Positions 1-6,017 of a stretch of DNA of 8,710 bases are shown here, piece by piece. The stretch lies in the NCBI GenBank assembly GCA_015062635.1, contig SUUF01000043.1:6623-15332 (forward strand). The letters are read 5' to 3'. A program made the translations under genes and the position numbers. The stretch comes from Coriobacteriaceae bacterium. Lineage in GTDB: Bacteria > Actinomycetota > Coriobacteriia > Coriobacteriales > Eggerthellaceae. Each line of letters opens with the position of its first letter. Position 1 is the first letter of the stretch. The notes beneath the pieces are model-generated. The model made no database searches, had not been told where the DNA came from, and saw only the letters and a program-made list of their open reading frames with translations.

Positions 1-27
1 TGACAAACTCACCGGAGGGGTTTGTCA
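1..27. repeat. 8-bp perfect inverted repeat TGACAAAC-N11-GTTTGTCA
   Basis: TGACAAAC (1-8) and GTTTGTCA (20-27) are perfect reverse complements around an 11-base spacer. Read as plus-strand RNA, a further U-G and C-G pair extend the stem to about 10 bp with a 7-base loop. No T-tract follows on the plus strand, and the other side lies outside the window. It could be a terminator shared with a gene to the left, or a dyad operator of TetR/GntR size. The dyad is certain; its function is not. Confidence 0.6.
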
Positions 28-60
28 GGTGCATAGGTGCCAATGTTACGAAGGCTCCGA

Positions 61-93
61 GGTAACGTTGCATCCGCCCGAGGGAACGTTACC
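61..93 (-). repeat. 9-bp inverted repeat spanning the transporter stop codon; possible weak terminator
   Basis: GGTAACGTT (61-69) and AACGTTACC (85-93) are perfect reverse complements with a 15-base spacer. The TAA stop of the minus-strand transporter (bases 91-89) sits inside the right arm, so the end of the mRNA would fold on its stop codon. A third, one-mismatch copy, AATGTTAC, lies at 42-49. No U-run follows on the minus strand, so a classical intrinsic terminator is not supported; an mRNA 3'-end stabilising hairpin is equally possible. Confidence 0.5.
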
Positions 94-1417
94 CGATGCC
101 GCCGAGGATGGTGCCCGCCACCAGCACGAACAGCGTAACGCCGACGAAACCGTATTTCGCAAGGGGGAAGAACACGCCGGCAAGCGGTTTCTCGCGGCCC
201 TTGTTCATCTGCTCGGTCCAGAAGTCGCGTCCCAGCACCCAGAAGAACATGATGGCGGCCAGCGCGGCCCCGATCGGGCACAGCCAGATGGAGCACACGT
301 CCATCCAGGGGCTCACGATGCCCTGGATGAGCAGGCTCACGACCAGGCCGACGGCCATGATGGCGAAGCAGGCTTGCGCGCGCGAGAACCCGAATGCCTC
401 CTGCACGGTCGCGATGGGCGCCTCGTACAGGTTGATGAGGCTCGTGAGCCCGCCGAAGAGCACGGCGACGAAGAAGACGATCATCACGATGTTGCCGAAG
501 GGCATGTCGGCGAACAGGTTGGGCAGGTAGATGAACAGCAGTCCCGGTCCGCCCGCCGAGAGTTGCTGGCCTGCGGTGGCCATGGCCGGGATGATGACGA
601 GCGATGCGAGGATAGCCGCGATGGTGTCGAAGAACGCGACGTATTTCGCGCTGTTGGGGATGTTCTCGTCATCGGAAAGGTAGCTGCCGTAGATGAGCGT
701 GCCGCTGCCGGCCACCGACAGGCTGAAAAACGCCTGGCCGAGGGCGAATACCCACAGCAGCGGGTCGGCGAGCCCAGCCGGGTCGAGCACGAAGAGGTAC
801 TCGTAGCCCGCGCCGCTGCCGGGAAGCGTGAACACGTAGACGGCAAGCCCCACGAACAGGGCGAAGAACAGCGGCATCATCACCTTGTTGGCCCGCTCGA
901 TGCCGCTGCCGATGCCGAAGATGACGATGGCGAAGGCCACGAGCAGCGCAACCGTCTGCCAGAAGTAGTTGTTCTCGGCGATGCCGCCGAAGAGCGCGCC
1001 GAAATCCTCGGCGCCGTGCATGCCGGCGGTGGTGCCGGTAAGCGCCATGAAGGTGTAGGCGAAGATCCACCCCACGACCACGGTGTAGCCGATGGCCATC
1101 GCCAGCGATACGGCCACGGGGAACAGGCCGATGGCCCGGCCGGGCTTCTCGTTGCCGAAGCGGCGGCGCGTGGCCATGCCGAACGCGTCGACCGGGCCGG
1201 AACGCGCTGCGCGTCCGAATGCCATCTCGCCCATCACGCCCGTCGCGCCGATGAGCACGACGAAGATGAGGTAGGGGATGAGGAACGTCGCGCCGCCATA
1301 CGCCGACACCCGGGTGGGGAAGAGCCAGATGTTGCCCATTCCCACTGCCGAGCCGATACATGCGAGGATAAAGCCCCGCTTGCTGTGGAAGCTGTCGCGT
1401 GCGCCTGCCTGTTTCAT
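89..1417 (-). CDS. Sodium-dependent transporter, neurotransmitter:sodium symporter (NSS/SNF) family
   Basis: This 442-residue polytopic membrane protein belongs to the LeuT/MhsT-type NSS family, which couples uptake of amino acids or similar small molecules to the sodium gradient. Visible motifs are the TM1 signature GSAVGMGNIWLFP (22-34), the TM6 segment beginning FALGQAFFSLS (224-), and the TM8 Na+-site region GGLTS (322-326). The length suits the 11-helix bacterial subgroup (about 440-450 residues) rather than 12-helix LeuT. The start at 1417 is chosen because AGGGA lies six bases upstream and TM1 follows about 15 residues later. An in-frame ATG at 1435 is possible, and the longer 508-residue reading would add an implausible leader. 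The usual TM1 gate arginine (NxxRFP) is leucine here (residue 32), while the likely partner aspartate (373, WMD) is kept. The gene diverges from feoA. The substrate cannot be assigned; aromatic or branched-chain amino acids are typical of relatives. Confidence 0.92.
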   Translation of the reverse strand: MKQAGARDSFHSKRGFILACIGSAVGMGNIWLFPTRVSAYGGATFLIPYLIFVVLIGATGVMGEMAFGRAARSGPVDAFGMATRRRFGNEKPGRAIGLFPVAVSLAMAIGYTVVVGWIFAYTFMALTGTTAGMHGAEDFGALFGGIAENNYFWQTVALLVAFAIVIFGIGSGIERANKVMMPLFFALFVGLAVYVFTLPGSGAGYEYLFVLDPAGLADPLLWVFALGQAFFSLSVAGSGTLIYGSYLSDDENIPNSAKYVAFFDTIAAILASLVIIPAMATAGQQLSAGGPGLLFIYLPNLFADMPFGNIVMIVFFVAVLFGGLTSLINLYEAPIATVQEAFGFSRAQACFAIMAVGLVVSLLIQGIVSPWMDVCSIWLCPIGAALAAIMFFWVLGRDFWTEQMNKGREKPLAGVFFPLAKYGFVGVTLFVLVAGTILGGIG

Positions 1418-1477
1418 CGTCTGTCCCTGTGCCATGTGCCCATTCCCGTGTGCCGGTGCTTGCAGAAAAACGCGCCT

Positions 1478-1508
1478 ATTGTACTGCAAGTTCTGCGGCT
1501 TTTCGCAA
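1478..1508 (-). promoter_or_regulatory. Candidate promoter for the NSS transporter
   Basis: On the minus strand TTGCGA (1508-1503) and TACAAT (1483-1478) resemble -35 and -10 boxes. The spacer is 19 bases, longer than ideal. The predicted leader to the ATG at 1417 would be about 55 bases and contains the AGGGA ribosome-binding site. An alternative -10, CATAAT (1571-1566), lies further upstream in the AT-rich patch. The call is weak because such hexamers occur by chance. Confidence 0.3.
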
Positions 1509-1586
1509 GGTTGCGCATCGCCGCGCGGACGGGCGGGGCGGGCATCTGCGCCGGCGAGCGGCATCATTATGCATATTCGCGAAAAA

Positions 1587-1632
1587 GTTAGAAAAAGATA
1601 TGGTTTACCTAACAATGTTAGGCTACACTAAC
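1587..1632 (+). promoter_or_regulatory. Cluster of four GTTAG/CTAAC half-sites upstream of feoA; candidate DtxR/IdeR-like iron operator
   Basis: Four half-sites occur in 46 bases: GTTAG (1587-1591), CTAAC (1609-1613), GTTAG (1617-1621) and CTAAC (1628-1632). The middle pair forms the perfect dyad CCTAAC-AAT-GTTAGG (1608-1622). Compared by eye with the DtxR/IdeR consensus TTAGGTTAGCCTAACCTAA, bases 1618-1636 match 13 of 19, and GGTTTACCTAAC (1602-1613) matches 10 of 12 core positions. The patch is strikingly AT-rich for this genome and lies 60-110 bases before feoA, where iron repressors usually act. Possible -10 elements, AACAAT (1611-1616) or TACACT (1625-1630), overlap the sites, which would fit repression. 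The regulator's identity is inferred. Confidence 0.5.
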
Positions 1633-1694
1633 AGCACTGGAGATGGGGCTGACGCGGAATGGCGTTGGACACGGAGTGAGGCTGCGAGGCAAAC

Positions 1695-1919
1695 ATGACG
1701 CTCAATGATATTGAAATCGGCGGTTCCTGCATCGTCACGAAGCTGAATGATTCCGGCGAGATCCGCCGGCGCATCATGGATATGGGCATCACGAAGGGTG
1801 CGCGCATCAGCGTGCGGAAAGTCGCCCCGCTCGGCGATCCCATCGACCTCACCGTGCGCGGTTACCATCTGTCGCTGCGTCGTTCCGACGCCGCGAACAT
1901 CGAGGTGACACCCGTCTAG
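1695..1919 (+). CDS. feoA: FeoA, small SH3-like component of ferrous iron transport
   Basis: FeoA is a cytosolic protein of about 75 residues with an SH3-like beta-barrel; it assists FeoB in Fe2+ uptake, probably by binding its G-protein/membrane region. The 74-residue product shows the family pattern: an early glycine turn (IGGS, 8-11), the helix RRRIMDMGI (24-32) followed by basic residues, and a C-terminal half ending in the typical RGYHLSLRRSDAANIEV (55-71). GAGG sits five bases before the ATG. feoB follows after about 87 bases, in the usual feoAB order. The half-site cluster upstream is the likely point of iron control. It is a full-length single-domain FeoA with no oddities; identification is from sequence pattern alone but is characteristic. 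Confidence 0.93.
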   Translation: MTLNDIEIGGSCIVTKLNDSGEIRRRIMDMGITKGARISVRKVAPLGDPIDLTVRGYHLSLRRSDAANIEVTPV

Positions 1920-1955
1920 CCGCCGCTTAGAACCGCAGAAACACCGAAGCGCTGA

Positions 1956-1972
1956 AAGCCCCGCCGGGGCTT
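1956..1972 (+). repeat. Short hairpin between feoA and feoB
   Basis: AAGCCCC (1956-1962) and GGGGCTT (1966-1972) form a 7-bp stem with a 3-base loop, 37 bases after the feoA stop and 34 before the feoB ATG. It is followed by TTAGGCG rather than a T-run, so full termination is unlikely. Partial attenuation or an mRNA processing/stability element that sets the FeoA:FeoB ratio are reasonable readings. Confidence 0.5.
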
Positions 1973-2006
1973 AGGCGTTGCATTGTCCAGAGAGGAATGC
2001 GAGCAT

Positions 2007-4712
2007 ATGCCGTTCACCATCGCCCTTGTGGGTAACCCGAACTCCGGAAAGACCACGCTGTTCAACCAGCTCACGGGCAATCACCAATATGTGGGCAACT
2101 GGCCGGGCGTGACGGTCGAGCGCAAGACGGGCGCGCTGCGCGGCGATGCCGAGGTCGAGGTGGTTGACCTTCCGGGCATCTACTCGCTCACCCCCTATTC
2201 GAACGAGGAAGTCGTCGCGCGCGATTACCTGGAACACCGCGAGGCCGACGTCATCTTGAACATCGTCGACGCGTCGAATCTCGAGCGCAACCTGTACCTG
2301 ACCACGCAGCTGATGGAATTCGGCACGCCGGTGGTCATCGCGCTCAACCAGATGGACATCGTGCGCAAGCGCGGCTACGAGATCGACTCGGCGGCGCTCT
2401 CGCGTGCGCTCGGTCTGCCGGTGGTCGAGATCTCGGCCCTGCTCGGTGACGGCATCGACGAGCTCATCGACGCGGTGCGCAGCGCCGTGGCCGCGGGTGC
2501 CGCGCCGGTGCCGTGCCGGTTCTCGTCGGAGCTCGAAGACCTGATCGCGCATTTCGAGGCCGACTTGCCCGCGTCGGTCGAGCCCGACGTCAAGCGCTTC
2601 CACTGCATCAAGTACCTCGAGCGCGACCCGCGCATCATCGAGGAACACGGCACGATCCACGACCTCGACGACCACATCCGCGCGGTCGAGGCGCGATTCG
2701 GAGACAAGGCCGACGCGGTGGTGGCGAATGCCCGCTACGACTACATCACGGGCTTCATCGACCGGGTGCAGAAACGCACCGCCCCCGAACTCAGCGCGAC
2801 CGAGAGGGTCGACCGCGTGCTGTTGAACCGCGTGCTCGCGCTTCCCATCTTCGTGCTCATCATCATCGGCATCTATTGGGTGGCCATCAGCAGCGTGGGC
2901 AGCTATGCGACCGACTGGGCGAACGACGGCGTGTTCGGGGATGGCTGGTTCGCCGACCCCATCGCCCTGGTGAACCCCGATGCGAGCGTGCAGGCGGCAT
3001 ACGACGCCGACGCCGAACCCTATGACGAGGCGCAGGCCGCCATCGCGGAATACCTGGCCGCCGCGCAAGCGGCGGGAATCGACACGACGGCGGTCGAGGC
3101 GAACTACCTTGCCGAGCCCGGCGAGGAGGCGCTTGCCGCGATGGGCGAGGGCTTCGAGCCCGATCCCGATTCCGACGCCGCGAAACAGGCGCTCGCCGCC
3201 TTCGAGAAGCAGGCGGCCGCCGCCGGCATCGTCGCCGAATTCCCGGCAATCGACGAGGAAGAGGCGACCGAGACCGACTATTTCGTCTATTACGGTGCGG
3301 CGGCGCGTGCCGATGCCGAGGCCCGTGCCGAGGCGCGCAACGCCGAGATCGAGCGCGATGGCCGTGCTGATGCGGCCGAGGCGGTGGCCTATAGCTTCGA
3401 CGGCACCGCCGTCGATGACGAGACGGGCGAGGAGGCGCCGCAGGGCATCGGCGTGCCGGCGCCGCAAGACCCATCCGCCTACGGCCTGTGGATTCCCGGC
3501 ATCCCCGTGTTCATAAGCGCTGCGCTCGAAGCGGTCGACTGCGTGCCGTGGCTCTACGACCTCGTGATGGACGGCATCGTCGCCGGCGTCGGCGCCGTGC
3601 TCGGCTTCGTGCCGCAGATCATGATCCTGTTCTTCCTGCTCGCCATCCTCGAAGGCTGCGGCTACATGGCGCGCGTCACGTTCATCCTCGACCGCATCTT
3701 CCGCCGGTTCGGCCTGTCGGGAAAGACGTTCGTGCCGATGATCGTCGGCACCGGCTGCGGCGTGCCGGGCGTCATGGCCTCGCGCACCATCGAGTCGGAA
3801 TCGTCGCGCCATCTCACCGTCATGACGACGACCTTCATGCCCTGCTCGGCGAAGCTGCCCATCATCGCGCTTATCTCGACCGCCGTGTTCGGCGGCACCT
3901 GGTGGGTGGCGCCGCTCGCCTATTTCATGGGCATCGCCTCCATCGTCATCTCGGGCATCATCTTGAAGAAGACCAAGCCCTTCCTCGGCGAGACCACGCC
4001 CTACATCATGGAGCTTCCCGAATACCGCGTGCCGCGCCTGGTCGACCTGCTGCGCAGCATGTGGGAGCGCGCCTGGTCGTTCATCAAGAAGGCCGGCACC
4101 ATCATCTTGCTCGCCACCATCGTCGTGTGGTTCCTCGCCGGTTACGGCGTCTACGAGGGCCAGTTCATGTGGGTGGGCGACGAGCTTGCCGATTACTCGC
4201 TGCTCGCCTACTTCGGCGGCACCTTCGCGTGGATTTTCACGCCGCTCGGCTTCGCGAATTGGCAGGCGGCATCCACCGTGGTCACCGGCCTCATCGCGAA
4301 GGAGAACGTCATCGGCACGATGGCCGTCGTCTTCAGCGGACAGGGCGTGGCGTGGCCGACCGCCTTCATGGCCTCGCTTGCCGAGACCGCGGGCTCGGCG
4401 GCGCTGGTGCAGGTCGCGGCGTTCTCGTTCATGACCTTCCAGCTGCTGTGCGCGCCGTGCTTCGCGGCGATGGGCGCCATCAAGCGCGAGATGGGCGGCT
4501 TCAACAAGTGGTTCTGGGCCGCCATCGGCTGGGAATGCGCTTGGGCTTACGGCATCGCGCTCATCATCTTCCAGGTGGGCAAGCTCGCCATCACCGGCTC
4601 GTTCGGCTTGGGGACCGCGGTCGCCATCGCGCTGATAGCCGCCATCCTGTTCGGGCTTTTCCGTCCCATGCCGCAGGGCCAGATGGAGGCGGCTCCGGTG
4701 GAAGGGGAGTAG
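2007..4712 (+). CDS. feoB: FeoB, ferrous iron transporter with N-terminal G-protein domain and an enlarged periplasmic-side loop
   Basis: FeoB is the GTP-binding membrane permease for Fe2+. From the ATG at 2007 it has 901 residues against about 700-780 in typical members. The G domain shows G1 GNPNSGKT (9-16), G2 GVTVE (34-38), G3 DLPG (54-57), G4 NQMD (114-117) and G5 SALLG (143-147). A helical linker leads to TM1 (about 275-296). The permease core includes EGCGYMARV (549-557), GTGCGVPG (581-588), the MTTTFMPCSAKLP region (606-618) and CAPC (815-818). Between TM1 and TM2 lies an acidic insertion, listed separately. The start at 2007 is preferred over the in-frame TTG at 1983 because AGAGAGG (1989-1995) precedes it and homologues begin just before the G1 strand; spacing to the ATG is a little long (11 bases). 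The downstream Cys-rich gene begins three bases after the stop, implying coupled translation. Confidence 0.96.
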   Translation: MPFTIALVGNPNSGKTTLFNQLTGNHQYVGNWPGVTVERKTGALRGDAEVEVVDLPGIYSLTPYSNEEVVARDYLEHREADVILNIVDASNLERNLYLTTQLMEFGTPVVIALNQMDIVRKRGYEIDSAALSRALGLPVVEISALLGDGIDELIDAVRSAVAAGAAPVPCRFSSELEDLIAHFEADLPASVEPDVKRFHCIKYLERDPRIIEEHGTIHDLDDHIRAVEARFGDKADAVVANARYDYITGFIDRVQKRTAPELSATERVDRVLLNRVLALPIFVLIIIGIYWVAISSVGSYATDWANDGVFGDGWFADPIALVNPDASVQAAYDADAEPYDEAQAAIAEYLAAAQAAGIDTTAVEANYLAEPGEEALAAMGEGFEPDPDSDAAKQALAAFEKQAAAAGIVAEFPAIDEEEATETDYFVYYGAAARADAEARAEARNAEIERDGRADAAEAVAYSFDGTAVDDETGEEAPQGIGVPAPQDPSAYGLWIPGIPVFISAALEAVDCVPWLYDLVMDGIVAGVGAVLGFVPQIMILFFLLAILEGCGYMARVTFILDRIFRRFGLSGKTFVPMIVGTGCGVPGVMASRTIESESSRHLTVMTTTFMPCSAKLPIIALISTAVFGGTWWVAPLAYFMGIASIVISGIILKKTKPFLGETTPYIMELPEYRVPRLVDLLRSMWERAWSFIKKAGTIILLATIVVWFLAGYGVYEGQFMWVGDELADYSLLAYFGGTFAWIFTPLGFANWQAASTVVTGLIAKENVIGTMAVVFSGQGVAWPTAFMASLAETAGSAALVQVAAFSFMTFQLLCAPCFAAMGAIKREMGGFNKWFWAAIGWECAWAYGIALIIFQVGKLAITGSFGLGTAVAIALIAAILFGLFRPMPQGQMEAAPVEGE
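2952..3491 (+). other. Acidic, alanine-rich insertion in the first extracytoplasmic loop of FeoB
   Basis: In ordinary FeoB proteins the segment ending TDWxND.FG after TM1 is followed within a few residues by the helix leading into TM2. Here about 170 residues (roughly 316-495 of the 901-residue protein) intervene before IPGIPVF resumes the family pattern. Over a 170-residue stretch I count about 50 Ala, 40 Asp/Glu, 7 Lys/Arg and no Cys or His, a strongly negative low-complexity domain with probable helices (e.g. ARADAEARAEARNAEIER). By topology it faces outside the membrane. Reading frame and codon use continue smoothly, so it is not a frameshift artefact. Its function is unknown. Confidence 0.8.
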
Positions 4713-4715
4713 CGC

Positions 4716-4949
4716 ATGAACCTGGGAAGCTGGATCGTCCTGGCCATCGTCGTGGCCATCGTCGGCCTCGCGATCAAGGCGACGTTTTTCAAGAAGAAGC
4801 CGCGCGGCGGCTGCTGCGACGTGGGGGATGCGCCGGGCTGCCCCTCGTGCGCAGCCTGCACCCAGACGCCCGGCGATGCCGCCTGCGGCGGATGCGATGG
4901 TTGCACGGCTGCCCGCTACACGCTGCAGCCCACGATCCGCGAGCGGTAA
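4716..4949 (+). CDS. FeoB-associated Cys-rich membrane protein
   Basis: This 77-residue protein matches the pattern of small FeoB-associated Cys-rich membrane proteins, thought to aid Fe2+ transport or handle iron at the inner face. One membrane helix (about residues 4-23) is followed by KKK and a Cys-rich tail with eight cysteines at 33, 34, 42, 45, 48, 57, 60 and 63, arranged as CC, CPSCAAC and CGGCDGC. Positive-inside reasoning puts the tail in the cytoplasm. AAGGGGAG inside the end of feoB acts as ribosome-binding site about six bases before the ATG, and the feoB stop is only three bases upstream, so translation is probably coupled. It is the last gene before the terminator. The tail is Cys-rich for such a short protein; whether it binds iron or another metal is inference. 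Confidence 0.85.
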   Translation: MNLGSWIVLAIVVAIVGLAIKATFFKKKPRGGCCDVGDAPGCPSCAACTQTPGDAACGGCDGCTAARYTLQPTIRER

Positions 4950-4964
4950 GGCCATCCCGCCATG

Positions 4965-5003
4965 AACAGCGCCCCCGCGTTTGACACGCAGGGGCGCTGT
5001 TTC
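4965..5003 (+). terminator. Intrinsic terminator of the feo operon
   Basis: AACAGCGCCCC (4965-4975) pairs with GGGGCGCTGTT (4991-5001); after a C-A mismatch, GCGT/ACGC extends the stem around loop TTGAC (4981-4985). The plus strand continues TTTCGTT, a short U-run. It lies 15 bases after the Cys-rich gene's stop and 19 bases before the stop of the converging patatin gene. It could also act on the other strand, but no U-run is seen there. Confidence 0.85.
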
Positions 5004-5021
5004 GTTCTCGGTTGAGCCCGG

Positions 5022-5912
5022 TTATGCCTCGGCGCGCTCGAGGAAGGCCATGATCTGCGGCCAATCGCGTTGCACTTGGGCGTAGCCGGCCTCGAAGTTA
5101 TGGCCGAGCGATGCGAAATCGCGTTCCGTGCCCGAGAGCGTGAGGTCGTCGCAATAGAACACGTAGGCGCGGCCTTGCCTTTCCCATTCGTCGAGCAAAT
5201 CGCATGCGGCGTTGTAGCTCTCGGCGCGGGACAACAACGCGTCGCGCAGGTACGGACGGTGCCTGAACACCCACCGGGCCCATTCGTATGTCTGCTCGCG
5301 GCGGAATCCGCGTTGGCGCGTGCGCACCACCAGCACTTTCTCGAACCCGTCTTCCTCGATGCGCTTCAGCGGAAGCCCTCCTCCGGTGGCGAATCCGCCA
5401 TCGTAGTAGTAGCGGCCGTCGATGCACGGCGAGGGCATGACGATGGGCAACGTGGAACTTGCGCGGACGCGCACCATCAGGTCTTCGAGCGTCGCCATCT
5501 CGTACTCGCGGAAATACCGGTCGCGGCCGGTGTCGCGTTCGAAGGCGACCACCGTCGTCTTGGCGGGGTTCGCCTTGAACGTCTCGAAATCGAAGGGGAT
5601 CGCACCGTCGGGAAGGCCTGCTTCCTGATAGATGTAATGGGCGTTCCACAAGCCCTTTCCCTGCAGGAACGTCTTCGCGTCGCCGATGTCGGGCAGCTCG
5701 ATGAAATCGGTGAACGAGCGGATGACGCGGTCGACATCGCGCGAGACGTAGTTCACGGCATTCGAGCTGCCGGCGCTCACGCCGTACACGTTGTCGAAGA
5801 AGATGCCCTGTTCCAGCAGGTATGCGGCCACGGCGCAGGTGTATGCCGCGCGCATGCTGCCGCCCTCGAAGAAGAGGGCGGTTTTGAATACGTTGTTCTG
5901 CAAAGTTTCCAT
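5022..5912 (-). CDS. Patatin-like phospholipase family protein
   Basis: This 296-residue protein has the patatin serine/aspartate dyad hydrolase layout, with no signal peptide or membrane segment, so it is probably cytosolic or peripherally membrane-bound and acts on acyl lipids. Motifs are the oxyanion loop EGGSMR (16-21), the nucleophile elbow GVSAG (44-48, Ser46) and the DGG motif (171-173, Asp171). The oxyanion loop is altered from the common GGGxRG. Layout, including the ASSTLPIVMPSP stretch and a C-terminal region of about 110 residues, resembles the YjjU-like branch. The ATG at 5912 is preferred over the in-frame GTG at 5933, which would lie upstream of the predicted transcription start; neither has a Shine-Dalgarno. 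The gene converges on the feo operon and lies downstream of the TetR gene in the same direction, with a 105-base gap. Substrate and role are unknown. Confidence 0.9.
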   Translation of the reverse strand: METLQNNVFKTALFFEGGSMRAAYTCAVAAYLLEQGIFFDNVYGVSAGSSNAVNYVSRDVDRVIRSFTDFIELPDIGDAKTFLQGKGLWNAHYIYQEAGLPDGAIPFDFETFKANPAKTTVVAFERDTGRDRYFREYEMATLEDLMVRVRASSTLPIVMPSPCIDGRYYYDGGFATGGGLPLKRIEEDGFEKVLVVRTRQRGFRREQTYEWARWVFRHRPYLRDALLSRAESYNAACDLLDEWERQGRAYVFYCDDLTLSGTERDFASLGHNFEAGYAQVQRDWPQIMAFLERAEA

Positions 5913-5918
5913 GTGCGC

Positions 5919-5924
5919 ATTATA
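5919..5924 (-). promoter_or_regulatory. Consensus -10 box placed for a leaderless patatin mRNA
   Basis: The minus strand reads TATAAT at 5924-5919, a perfect -10 hexamer. GCGCAC follows and then the ATG, so a start site six to seven bases downstream falls on the A of the start codon. No Shine-Dalgarno precedes the ATG, which agrees with a leaderless transcript. No good -35 is visible, though CGTTAC (5952-5947) is close to position. Confidence 0.5.
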
Positions 5925-5974
5925 GGTGTTCACCGCAAATGCAGAGGTAACGATTGCGGTACGGACGGCTGCAA

Positions 5975-5999
5975 GCGCCGCGAACGGCCTTTGCGGCGT
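5975..5999 (-). terminator. Weak hairpin after the TetR gene
   Basis: CGCCGC (5976-5981) pairs with GCGGCG (5993-5998), with two further A-T pairs inside and a 5-base loop. It lies about 19 bases past the TetR stop on the minus strand and before the patatin promoter. Only a short CTT follows on that strand, so termination would be inefficient. It may partly insulate the two genes. Confidence 0.4.
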
Positions 6000-6017
6000 C
6001 CCGGCTGCGGAAAACGC

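Noticed and set aside
1561..1580. Possible Fur box around CATTATGCATATT
   Set aside because: Only a loose match to the 19-bp Fur consensus; the GTTAG half-sites nearby are a stronger candidate.
29..1591. Plus-strand open frame of 520 codons opposite the transporter
   Set aside because: Low-complexity His/Glu/Arg-rich translation with no motif, fully antisense to a clear NSS transporter.
1418..1615. Longer N-terminus for the NSS transporter
   Set aside because: The added residues lack the family's character, and a proper AGGGA site serves the ATG at 1417.
1983..2006. TTG start for FeoB adding eight residues
   Set aside because: The Shine-Dalgarno AGAGAGG lies downstream of this TTG and before the ATG at 2007, where family members begin.
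1971..4955. Minus-strand open frame of 994 codons opposite feoB
   Set aside because: Its composition is Arg/His/Asp/Gly-rich with no domain pattern, and it mirrors an unmistakable feoB; long antisense frames are common at this G+C content.
5913..5933. GTG start for patatin adding seven residues
   Set aside because: It lies upstream of the predicted transcription start from the TATAAT box and has no ribosome-binding site.
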